From Watersipora subatra (taxonomy: Eukaryota; Bryozoa; Gymnolaemata; Cheilostomatida; Watersiporidae), in contig NC_088711.1 of NCBI RefSeq assembly GCF_963576615.1, forward strand, positions 40,916,621-40,980,620: a stretch of DNA of 64,000 nt. The letters are read 5' to 3'. The number at the start of each line of letters is the position of its first letter. Position 1 is the stretch's first letter. Shown in pieces: positions 26,091 through 36,771 of the stretch. Both the position numbers and the translations under genes were made by a program. The notes under the pieces are model-generated. The model worked only from the letters and a program-made list of their open reading frames with translations, did no database searches and was not told the origin of the DNA.

Positions 26091-29000
26091 CATTCTTATC
26101 ACACCTATCACCCTTACCATATACTGTATATCTTTTTCGCGATTGCACACGCTAAATTATCAATTAATATAATGTGTCCTCAGGTTACTATGCCCTTGTC
26201 ATTTCAGAAAAGGGAGTCACACGTCATCACCATTCTAATAAAGTTTGGGTCTTAGTATTGTATTACCATTAACATTATATATTAAAACCTGAATAGACTC
26301 TCATCATCCATCATTTCCAACATGCATGATCCATCATTTCCAACATGCTCATTATCATAAACTGGTTTGTCCACTCATACTCGAGTTTGAGCAGCATTCA
26401 CATCTTACAATTGTGTTGTAGTTGGGTTGATGTCAACTCCATACTTGAGTTTGTTGTGGTGAGTTTTTGTGAAAATGTCCTATGCATGTATGTATGTATA
26501 TATGTGTATATACATGTATATATAGAACTTTATTGGCAATAATTTCATTTCACAAATAGAAATGTTTTTAAAATTAGGCCATACAACAATAGTAGAACAA
26601 TGTACAGTGTAATGCAAAGGTTTCTACTGCATTTAGCACTATGCAATGGCAACACTTCCGCTACATACAGCACTGTGCAGTAGGTAATGCCACCACTACA
26701 GCAATTCTGCTTACTGTGCACTAGAAAATAGTTGTAGTGCATGCATGCTGCATATTGGGCAGTAGTGAAAGTGGGCAATGCAATTATATTGCATATTGCA
26801 TGGCTGAGGTATGTTTACTACTGTACTGCTAATGCAACTACATAGATTTTCAAGCAAAAATATACTGCAATTGTTATGCATTTTACATCTGGGCATCAGT
26901 GGGTACTTATCAATGCGTAGTTATGATTTTTTGTAATGGTTACAACCCTGCCATTTACTAGCTCTGCGCCACAACTGTCTTTCCTTTTAACAAAAGGATT
27001 TTGAGAGAAAATGACGAGAAAAATTATATTCTCATCTGCATCTTTCAATGTTGCCTCTAACATTAAACAAAAACTAATTTACTCACTCAAATAGCATTAA
27101 GGCTCTAGAATGTGACTCAATGTGGTGTTATGCTTTCACGCAATTGTCAAATAGTTCAATTTACTGCAATACAAAATAAGTAATATAATCCTCTCACTCC
27201 TCAGCATTGCTATTATTATGGTGAAATACATCGTTTGCTTTTACGGCCAGGGTTGACTTGAGCTCTTTGTCTCTTTAAAAGCCGTTCAACTTAGGAAGTA
27301 TTTGTTGTTACTAAATATACATGCGAGGTACTACCACGTTAGGAAAAATTTTGTCAACTGTGGAATATATGTTTTTGCAATGTTTACATAATTCACATAA
27401 TTCACCAGAATGTTCTAGAAAAGCTTGTTCAAATTGCTTGCAACAGCTGCATGCGATAGAAATATGTCAACAGCTGTTTATGGTGGAAATAGGTTGAGGT
27501 AACAAATTTTTCTGTTTTCTTTCAGTAGGTTGGCTTGGCATACATTCTCAGCTTTGATAATCGCTAATAGCTTTTGGATTAAAAAGGATTAGTGAAATTT
27601 GAGGCTATCTTTGTCATGTCAGCCTTATTGCTCCTGACACCTTCGACGTATTCAGTGAGCTACCAGAAGCTACTAGGTCGTGCTCAAACCGACTTCTCAT
27701 CTTAGTCTTCAAGAATTTTTTAGTCTAAAAGTAAGTAAATTCAACTTTTGTATGATCTTTATTGAATGCATTGTGTAGAGAACATTCGTTGCTATTTATT
27801 TACTGTAAGTAACATTAATTACTAGTAGTTTTAGTAGGACCAATGTTGATGTGAGAAAATATAGAAGACTTATGATTTTTTTAGGTTATCAAACTCTTTT
27901 CAAATAACAATGTTTTTAATCGAACCTTTAAAACGATTAGATGATTCTCAATTGGAAGTACATGGTTTTTTTCTGCAAGCAAATGAGGCTTCCGATCCAA
28001 AGTTTAAACATGATGAAATAATGAGAAAATATTTTGATTTGTCTCCCTAGGAATATGAACTTGTTCAAATTTCGGCCTTATTTCCAAATAAGGTAAGCAA
28101 TTGTTTTTCTGCCTTCATATTGGAACAATAATTGACAGTTAGCAAACTGTTAGGTGTTACCATTGCCTTTCTCTAACTGTCATGGTTATTGCTGTGGAGT
28201 GTCTGCTCTGTGAACATCCAGTTAAGGTTTTGTTTCCAAAAATGTTCCAAGTAGTGAGGGGAAGAGCAGTAGACTTTGGTGGGGTGAGCAAAATAAAAAT
28301 ATATACATGCAGCCATAAAAAATTTTTTTCAAAATTAGCGCGCTGCCGCTATGGTTAAAATCAATCCCTGCTGCCTGCATAGTAAAAAAATTGAAGCAGA
28401 TTATGCTCTTAGTACAGCAAAAAAATTTATTTTCATATTTTGGAGTAGGACTAGCATTAGAAAAATGCAAACTCTAAATAAATTGAAATTTAATTAACTG
28501 AAATTTTGAATTGGAAACCAATTGATTTAAATAAAGGCTTCACCATTAACTAGCTTTATTTTCCAGCAGCCATTAAAATTTCAATTAATTCTAATAGCAT
28601 TAAAGTAGGCCTATTTATTGAAATTTTTTATGATATCTTTAGTAAATTTTATTGAAATTAATGTATCTAAATCAAAGTTCCAAAGAACTATTAAATTTGT
28701 GCAATATATTATGAGCAATATCAATGAAGTTTAAAATGTATCAAAATATTGATGAACCAAACAAACATTTAAAATGAATTGTACTGAACTCGATATCATT
28801 CAGTGGCCCAAAACCCGGACTTTAAAGACTAATCTTGTTTATACAAGCAAGTTCCCTGATCCTAAATTACTATAAATAGATTTAAAATGGTATACTTATT
28901 AAAAAATAACAAACTTATAATTAGTATCAGTCGTAACACCTTGAAACCTGTTTTTGTGTACACAAGCAGGTTCCCTGATCCTAGACCGTATTAACAAATT

Positions 29001-29180
29001 TCTATTGATTGTGAAGTCACTTCGAAGTCACTCATAAACTAAATATCACGTTGAAGCTTCAAACTTGTAGAACTCGAATGAAAAAAACTAAAATCAAATT
29101 TAATAAATTGTTGTTTAAGACTTTCTCAAGGGTATGGTGTTTTAGAAATAACTGAAAAAACAATGTTAAATATACACCTA

Positions 29181-29444
29181 GTCTAATAGAGTTTACATAT
29201 TTCTGATAGAGTTTACATATTTCTGATAGAGTTTACATATTTCTAATAGAGTTTACATATTTCTAATAGAGTTTACATATTTCTAATAGAGTTTACATAT
29301 TTCTAATAGAGTTTACATGTTTCTAATAGAGTTTACATATTTCTAATAGAGTTTACATATTTCTAATAGAGTTTACATATCTCTAATAGAGTTTACATAT
29401 TTCTAATAGAGTTTACATATTTCTAATAGAGTTTACATATTTCT
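29181..29444. repeat. 20-bp tandem array, 13 copies
   Basis: There are thirteen head-to-tail copies of CTAATAGAGTTTACATATTT (phase arbitrary). Copies 2-3 carry TGATAG instead of TAATAG, one copy has ACATGT and one has ACATATC. The rest are identical, indicating recent amplification or homogenisation. Confidence 0.95.
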
Positions 29445-30218
29445 TATGAATAGAAAAACAAATAGTTTTAGTGTAAAGCTTTTGTTGTTGATGAGAACCT
29501 TTTTTGTTTTGTATATTTATGAGCCTCCATTACTACTGGTCTCAGTGTGTTTTTGGAAACTAATGTTCTGTCAGCAGCTATTTTCACTTTCTAGGTCAGC
29601 TAAAAATGCCATTCATATTTGGGCAATATTTCAAGATATAATTGTCCAATCATTTTGAAATTTTTAAATTATACTGAAAAGAAATGAAACCTGAAATTGA
29701 AATTATACTGAAAACTTCAAAAATTGAACAAAGTTTTGTCATCTTACATAAATTGAAAGTACCAAAAAACAAAGTGAAACTACGAAGCAGAAAACATGGG
29801 AAGATTATTTCCCCAAATTATCCCAGGCCCAGGCTTCAAAGTATTAATATTTGCTATAATTTGTTAACACTTCGTTCATAGTAGTTATAAAGGCGAGATA
29901 TCAGTGAGCAAAACAGTAAGGCTTGAGTTGGATGAGGGGATATTTAGTGACACTTGGCGACACCAAGGGATGCGGCGACACAGGTTGACAGGTCATAGTA
30001 ACTAAAGTGTAAATTATTAGCGCATTTGGTAGCCGTGACGGGAAACAGTCTCTCATACATTGCTCTATGTAATATATATGAGTACTCTGAAATTATTTAT
30101 TTCAATATTGTCATAAGAAATTTCGATGTTTTATACAAAGCCTTTTGAATTCTTGGTTGCAATTATAAGTAAGTATAAAGTTTAACAGTTTTAGACAAAT
30201 ACTTGTTAAAAGACTCAC

Positions 30219-30334
30219 TTTCAGCTTTCACATACTTTAAGAAGAGTTGGATTTGAACAACTGGCACTGAAATAATTAATAGCTTTTCTGTACTTGCTTC
30301 TGTTATATGCCAGCCTTTACGCTGTGCCTCATAT
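30219..30334 (-). CDS. Weak exon-like segment on the minus strand
   Basis: Bounded by CAGTTTAG on its 5' side and GTGAGT on its 3' side, this 116-nt segment is open in the frame YEAQRKGWHITEASTEKLLI and continues hydrophobic to KYVKAE. Composition looks protein-like but I recognise no family and no partner exon. It could be an exon of an unannotated gene or chance. Confidence 0.2.
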
Positions 30335-30713
30335 CTAAACTGTATAACAAACCAAGTATCAAAATATAAAAATGGTGAGCTAACACCAATTTTCAATACA
30401 TGAATAATCACGGAAATTAGGCTACACGACCTTTAAAAATGGGTAACGTTGAACACATGACCGAAGCAATCTATATAGCTCTTGTTTCCTTCTAAAGTGT
30501 TGTCAAAGAGCTAAATTGGATCTCTTCGATATCAATAGTATTGCTACGACTATATATGGGAAACGCCAGAATGCTCCTTTCTACTTGATTGCTTTACCAG
30601 TTAAGAGTATACATATCCCTTGACAGTTAAGAGTATACATATCCCTTAACAGTTAAGTTTTGAGGACCCGGCAACCATTCGCTTGAAACCATTTTGTAGA
30701 TTTTAGTAACAAC

Positions 30714-33700
30714 ATGTCAGCTGTTCCAAGAATGAACAATGACACTTCTGATAACATGGATGGCAAAACCATAGTGTGTGCATGCAAGGTACTGTTGGAG
30801 GATATTATTAAAGTCGCTAGAATGCATCAATGTGCCCAAGTCGCTGTCTACACCCGACTCAACATTCATCACCTTTTGGCAAGTTAGATATTCTGTCGAG
30901 TTAGATATTCTGTCGAGTTAGATATTCTGTCGAGTTAGATATTCTGTCGAGTTAGATATTCTGTCGAGTTAGATATTCTGTCGAGTTAGATATTCTGTCG
31001 AGTTAGATATTCTGTCGAGTTAGATATTCTGTCGAGTTAGATATTCTGTCGAGTTAGATATTCTGTCGAGTTAGATATTCTGTCGAGTTAGATATTCCGT
31101 CGAGTTAGATATTCCGTCGAGTTAGATATTCCGTCGAGTTAGATATTCCGTCGAGTTAGATATTCCGTCGAGTTAGATATTCCGTCGAGTTAGATATTAC
31201 GTCGAGTTAGATATTACGTCGAGTTAGATATTACGTCGAGTTAGATATTACGTCGAGTTGCATCTAGAGTCGAGTACGATTCGACTAGTCGAGTACGATT
31301 CGACTAGTCGAGTACGATTCGACTAGTCGAGTACGATTCGACTAGTCGAGTACGATTCGACTAGTCGAGTACGATTCGACTAGTCGAGTACGATTCGACT
31401 AGTCGAGTACGATTCGACTAGTCGAGTACGATTCGACTAGTCGAGTACGATTCGACTAGTCGAGTACGATTCGACTAATCATTCATTTAGCTTAAAACTA
31501 CTCGCACCTTGTTTGCACAACCTATAAAAATTACATTAGTCTTTAACTAAAATACAAATTGTTATTGCATCATTGGAGATACTGCAAAGGTGGTGTGTTT
31601 ATGGTGTTGTGTCATCATTTCCTACTGTTGTCAAGAACGCTATAACTCTACTTACAGGCCCTTAGCTATGTTACGCTAAGTATATTTGGTTGTTTTTAGG
31701 CAGAAAGATTGTCAGTGGGACGGTTTATAGATTATATCCATCAGCATCTAATAGAGAGAACTAACCCTCTGGTACCTGCCATACTTACGGTAAGCTTTGA
31801 CCAATCAGATGCTGCTCTCTGACACTGTCTAGAGCATGGATGACCAAATGATTTTGGTCATGTTCCGCTACAGCCAAATCTGACAAATCAAAGATCTATA
31901 ACTAGCTAAAGATGTGCATTTTTCTTTTTACCATATATAAACATGCAATTATTTGTGTTAATCTTAAGACAAAGCATCAAATAAGATTATGAAAAAACTT
32001 TGTTTAAATACATAATGTGACTAAAAATCACTGAATGATTGTGCTGTAATAAATGTTTGATATCAGTGAGAAAAATGTTCCTGCTATTTACAGAGACTCT
32101 GAAAATTCATGAAGCGGAGTACTTGTGAGTCGTGTTTTATGATTGTTTTTCACAAAATCCATTGCTAAAAACAAATGAATTTACAAAAATTCTGAGAAAA
32201 ATTTACAAAAAATTTTTTTTAGTTAAATTATAAAAAAACTTCAAAAATATTTTTTGACAGCCAGCTTGAAAGATCCACAAAAAAAACTACAAAGATTTGC
32301 ATTTGTGTCTAAATTTGCCATTTGGTCTTAGTTGGTCTAGAGCCATACTATTTATATTAAATGTCAAAGACTTTGGTTTGAGCCAGAATTCACTTTAGCA
32401 GAATTACCAACTCCAAACTTAAATGTGGTTTTATTTTTTTATTATGCCATACTTCCAGGTATTTTTCAGAAACAGAAAAAATGATGAAATTTGTAAATAT
32501 GTGAAGTATAAGTTTCTTATAATTTGGCCAAACAATCTTTACCAGTATTTGTATTCTAATCATGACATACCAAATTGTTTTAAAAAGTGAAAATAGTTTT
32601 TGTTTCAAACAAAGTTTATCTGTAGGCCAGGCGTTTTGTTTCTCCTGAGGCAATAAAAACAAGATTTTTTCAGCTTTCAACTCTGCAACAACTAACACAA
32701 GTGTGTCCTTATGCAAAACAAGATTCGTTCAAATAAAGTCCTACTTTTAGCATATATTTTTGAAAACCACTAATAGACATCAGTAATGTCTATTATGATG
32801 ACCATTGGTCTACATTTATTACAATGGACATCAATAATGTTGCTTGGACATGACCAATGGACATTAGTGGTACTAAAGACATTTTGCCTAAGTTTTAAAA
32901 AATTAGCCAAATTTGGAGTTGCAATCACTTGAATTGTAAAAGTATCTCTGGAGGAATTTTGGGGATTCCTGATCTAAAACCATTTTTTCCTGAGTTTTAC
33001 TCAGTGATTGTAGTTGCTTTTATGGCTGATGGCAGAAGCTTGTTTGTCTTGCCATAAAATTTGAGTGCAATTATGCATCATTGCACAGTAATTGATGCAT
33101 CCAGGTTTTGAAGCAATACATGATGGACTACCTTTAATGCCAGTCAGTGAAGGCAGTGCTATCAGCTAAAGAAAAACACTACAGTTTTGTTTACAACATT
33201 GTGCTGGTTTTGAACTGCGTACCTACTGATCCATATGTAGCTGCAGCGGGATTAATAAATTGCTGCAATGGCCAGTAATAGCAGAAGTTGCTCACATTTA
33301 TATTTACTGACAGAATTCACCTCTGCCACGAAAACATCTTTAAAGATGATTTGGAATTACATGGTTACCTGTTAATAAGATAACAATATACACAGCTAAA
33401 AAATTTGAAGCAACCAATAGCTTAGTAAAAAAACAATTCCCACTTTAGCAGAGGTTGTGCTTATGAGGGAGATGATGTAATCCTTATCATACAGAGTGCA
33501 ATCGGCAGCATTACCCGTGAGGGTAAAAACAGACATTTGGGCTTTGAACATACAATGTATAAAAACTCTAGTCCTGATTTGAATTTGTCTTGCGTTGGCT
33601 TTTCTACGAAATCTTTTGAAAATCTCAACTCGTTGATGAGGCATCTTGCTCACAGGCTTGAAACTGATGGCTTGTTTTACTGAAATTTGTTCAGAAACAA

Positions 33701-33979
33701 AGCTCTCTCATTAATAAGGCGACCTCACGTTCAAATTTGCATATCAAGCTCATATGACCATTCAAAGCTTTCGTGTACAATAAGTGAAAATTATGAGATT
33801 GTGAGATTCGATAAACCAAAGGGCAACAGAAGATTTGGAGTGTGAGAAATTCTCACATTTGTTCTTTTGAGGTAACTGTAGGGAAGTTTATAAACATATT
33901 CTCTTATTTCTTGTAGAAAGGTCTACCAGCTCTGAGGGTTGCATTCAAGTACAAAGAAATTGTGATTGTTGGATTGTGA
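30714..33979 (+). CDS. Candidate small three-exon gene, unknown product (75 aa)
   Basis: Proposed exons are 30714-30788, 31700-31789 and 33917-33979, giving 75 codons plus TGA, all in phase 0. Exon 2 has the best signals: TTTTTAG acceptor, GTAAGC donor and the open frame AERLSVGRFIDYIHQHLIER. Exon 3 follows a TTCTTGTAG acceptor and encodes KGLPALRVAFKYKEIVIVGL before the stop. Exon 1 starts at ATG 30,714 and relies on a weaker GTACTG donor. If unspliced, that frame stops soon after 30,880. No domain, signal peptide or known family was recognised. The two tandem arrays at 30,883-31,477 sit in intron 1. Confidence 0.35.
30883..31258. repeat. 17-bp tandem array, 22 copies in three variant blocks
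   Basis: The unit is GTTAGATATTCTGTCGA. The first 12 copies have TTCTGTC, the next 6 TTCCGTC and the last 4 TTACGTC, with no interleaving. Such ordered blocks suggest growth from one end or successive local duplications. It directly abuts the 19-bp array at 31,269. Confidence 0.97.
31269..31477. repeat. 19-bp tandem array, 11 copies, self-complementary units
   Basis: There are eleven essentially identical copies of GTCGAGTACGATTCGACTA. Across each junction CTAGTCGA faces TCGACTAG around a 7-nt centre, so the array is a series of small hairpins. It shares the core TCGAGT with the preceding 17-bp array. Confidence 0.97.
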
Positions 33980-34760
33980 AGGAAAGAATGTTGGACTAGA
34001 ATCAGGAGCTGTTGAACAGCAGGCTTTATTTATTTATGTGTATCTATGGCTGACATTCGGCAGCAGTTAATGGATGTGGTAGTTATCAGAAAATCACATT
34101 CTCAACCTCTACAGCTATGTATAGAGAGTATATTTTTTTAATTTGTAATCTCATGTTTTTAGTATTATTCATAAAGTGTAAAGTGTACAGAACTGTAAAA
34201 ATACAAATATAAAGCTAAAAGTGGTAATCTGTTCATTTTGTTTTGCAATGACTTACGGAGAAGCCATTGCAGGTTATTAAGCTCACTGTATCTCTGTGGC
34301 TAAATAATATAAATTGCTGGAATTACCTTACACACTGAGACTGAGAAACAATTAGCAAAGTGGCAGTTGTTGGTATCAGGTAATAACTTGAATGTTTTAA
34401 ACAGGTTGAAAACTTAAACAGAATATAGGTGCATATGATATTGGTATTCATAGGAAAAGCATGCAAACTAATATTCTGATATTAGTAATATTACTGACAT
34501 CAGGTATCAAAATTGACAGATTTAGTTGTCAATAATCTTAGTTACCAATACTACGTAATTTAAAGAGTAACAACTATGTGTTAAACTAAACATGAATCTA
34601 CAAACTGAAGGTTGAACCATCTATCTGTTCATTGGTTGTTGCTCCAATTCTCACTGCTAGACTCTTCTTTGATTCATTTAGCAACTGTGATGGTTGCGCT
34701 GCAGTTTGTATGCTGGTGTTACCAGGCCAGTGGGAAACAACAGCCATACGGTGTTACATG

Positions 34761-35269
34761 CAGCTGTCATGGTTAAATGGCTTATCCATGTATTGATGTT
34801 ATCAGCTGTCATTGCTAACTATTTATCCATATACTGATGTTATCAACTGTCATTGCTAACTATTTATTCATATACTGATGTTATCAACTGTCATTGCTAA
34901 CTATTTATTCATATACTGATATTATCAACTGTCATTGCTAACTATTTATCCATATACTGATGTTATCAACTGTCATTACTAACTATTTATCCATATACTG
35001 ATGTTATCAACTGTCATTGCTAACTATTTATTCATATACTGATGTTATCAACTGTCATTGCTAACTATTTATTCATATACTGATGTTATCAACTGTCATT
35101 GCTAACTATTTATTCATATACTGATGTTATCAACTGTCATTGCTAACTATTTATCCATATACTGATGTTATCAACTGTCATAGCTAACTATTTATCCATA
35201 TAATACTGTTGTTATCAACTGTCATTGCTAACTATTTATTTATATACTGATGTTATCAACTGTCATTGC
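34761..35269. repeat. 42-bp tandem array, left part (about 12 copies)
   Basis: The unit contains CATATACTGATGTTATCAAC then TGTCATTGCTAACTATTTAT. Copies vary at TTATCC/TTATTC and a few other positions, and the first copy is degenerate. The array ends abruptly at 35,269 where the P-like transposon begins and resumes at 41,444. Confidence 0.93.
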
Positions 35270-35894
35270 CAACGATATAATAAACCCTAGATTGGGGAAT
35301 AGCTATCATTACAATGGAGCAAAAGTGAGGCCTATAATTGGCTGTTGTTCTCACAACGTTACATCGCAGTGATGTGCATCATTGCAACAGAGCCTTCAGC
35401 TGAGCAATGAGTTTAGTAGTGAAAGCATGCTTGTTCAACTCGTTTTCAAGTCATAAATGTTACAATAAGACCAAATTTTTGGTGAAATGTCATCAGAGGA
35501 GACTACAACACCCCAGGTATGTGAACCCACAATAAAAATTTCAAATACTTGGTAAACCTAATCTTTGCGCATGTACTATATCATTGGTTTACTGGTAAGA
35601 CACTACTGGAAACAAACTAACTACTAACTCAATTGAACTTACTTGTCTTATCATGGTCTCATAACAACGAACATCTATGATTATTCTGATTTGAAAGTAA
35701 AATGCTTGGGACTATCAAAAGAAAGAATGTCTAGACTGATTCCCACAACACATATTATCAAACTTGTCTCTCAGCTGATAGGGTTGTAATCTAGCCTGAC
35801 ATGATTGATCAAATGCCTTTTTTGTCTCAGTCCAAGTAATTTAATGGTATTCATTCTAGTACATGTATGTATTGTTAGTGTTTAGGCTAAGAAA

Positions 35895-36320
35895 ATGTCA
35901 AGCCGCAGCTGGTGCTGTGCTTATGGATTTTCAAAAAATCCTGAAAAGTTCCCAGATCTGATGTTTCACTGATTTCTAAACGAGAAATGAGCTGAAACCC
36001 TTGCTTGGGTAAACCCGGTGCGAAGACAGGATTGGACTCCAACATCAAGCTCTGTATTATGCAGTGGACATTTTGAGAAAGACTGCTACAAGGTTCCACC
36101 AGGTATTGGAAAAAAACCAATGCTAAAATCTGATGCAATACCTACAATATTTACAGCTTATCCAACCTACCTTTAGCCAAAAGCTGTGAAAAGACAGACC
36201 GCAACCATACGAACAGAAAGCCTACCGAAATGTGGAAGAAAATCTGAGACAGCAGCCAGCACCATAACATCTTACCCTGAAGATGCTACACCTGGTGATA
36301 CTACTGCCACTTCAAAGTAG
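35895..36320 (+). pseudogene. Decayed THAP-domain reading frame (P-type transposase N-terminus)
   Basis: One frame from ATG 35,895 to TAG 36,320 (142 codons) is broken by TGA at codons 26 and 32 and TAG at codon 94. Between the stops it keeps THAP-domain landmarks: SWCCAYG at the start, a W then DWTPT, VLCSGHF (the Cys-x2-His half of the C2CH zinc site) and a LKSDAIPTIF segment matching the usual LKxDAVPTIF end. The second Cys of the first pair is Phe here (CCAYGF), so the zinc site is also damaged. THAP domains occur in P transposases and in host THAP proteins. The position inside a P-like element makes transposase origin the better explanation. Confidence 0.8.
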
Positions 36321-36488
36321 GAATTTAGTTTAACCAACCTTAGACAAAAACTATCTCGTCTAAATGTTTTCAGTGATGTGTAACGGGTGTTTAACACAGT
36401 GGTCCAGCGTAACTGCTTCTAAATCTCACTTGATTCATTAGTTTGTGATGAGCTTAATTTCTGTTGGGTCCCTCTTTGTATTATCAAT

Positions 36489-36751
36489 TGTCATGCAAGT
36501 GCCAAGTATTATTGGTACTTTGCAAACAAACATTATGCTTATTAGCTAAAGCTTTATACAAGCTAATATTATATAGTACTGTCTCATTATAGCTATTAAT
36601 AATGCTTGTAGCTTTTTACAAAGCTTTTCTATGACCAAACATATAAATACTTGGGTTTTCTGTTATCAAATCAGTTGTCTCTGGAGAGTGCAATAAACCA
36701 CATTTCTCTAATTTAATACTCATTTGATTGCTTCTGGGCAGAAACATAACA
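36489..36751 (+). repeat. Gypsy 5' LTR (263 bp)
   Basis: It contains a TATA-like TATAAAT at 36,642-36,648 and AATAAA at 36,692-36,697 in the usual U3-R-U5 order. It differs from the 3' LTR by two substitutions and one single-base indel, so the insertion is recent. Confidence 0.95.
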
Positions 36752-36771
36752 GAAGCTAATTGGCAACAAGG

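Larger units (their letters stand above)
23029..30713. other. Non-coding stretch upstream of TAF4
   Basis: I find no well-supported gene here. Contents: the TAF4 5' flank with a GC-richer patch at 24,150-24,320, duplicated 20-mers around 24,510-24,555, related repeat copies at 24,463-24,670 and 27,945-28,070, a SINE-like element at 25,920-26,090, a TATG/TATA microsatellite near 26,480-26,525, a 20-bp tandem array at 29,181-29,444, and two weak exon-like segments on the minus strand (about 25,404-25,540 and 30,219-30,334). Confidence 0.55.

Noticed and set aside
30883..31477. CRISPR-like array
   Set aside because: There are no unique spacers between units, the arrays are direct head-to-tail satellites, and the genome is eukaryotic.
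33150..33290. Second SINE with the same GTTCAAAACCAGCA head on the minus strand
   Set aside because: Only the B-box-like part matches. A-box, body and tail could not be aligned with confidence.
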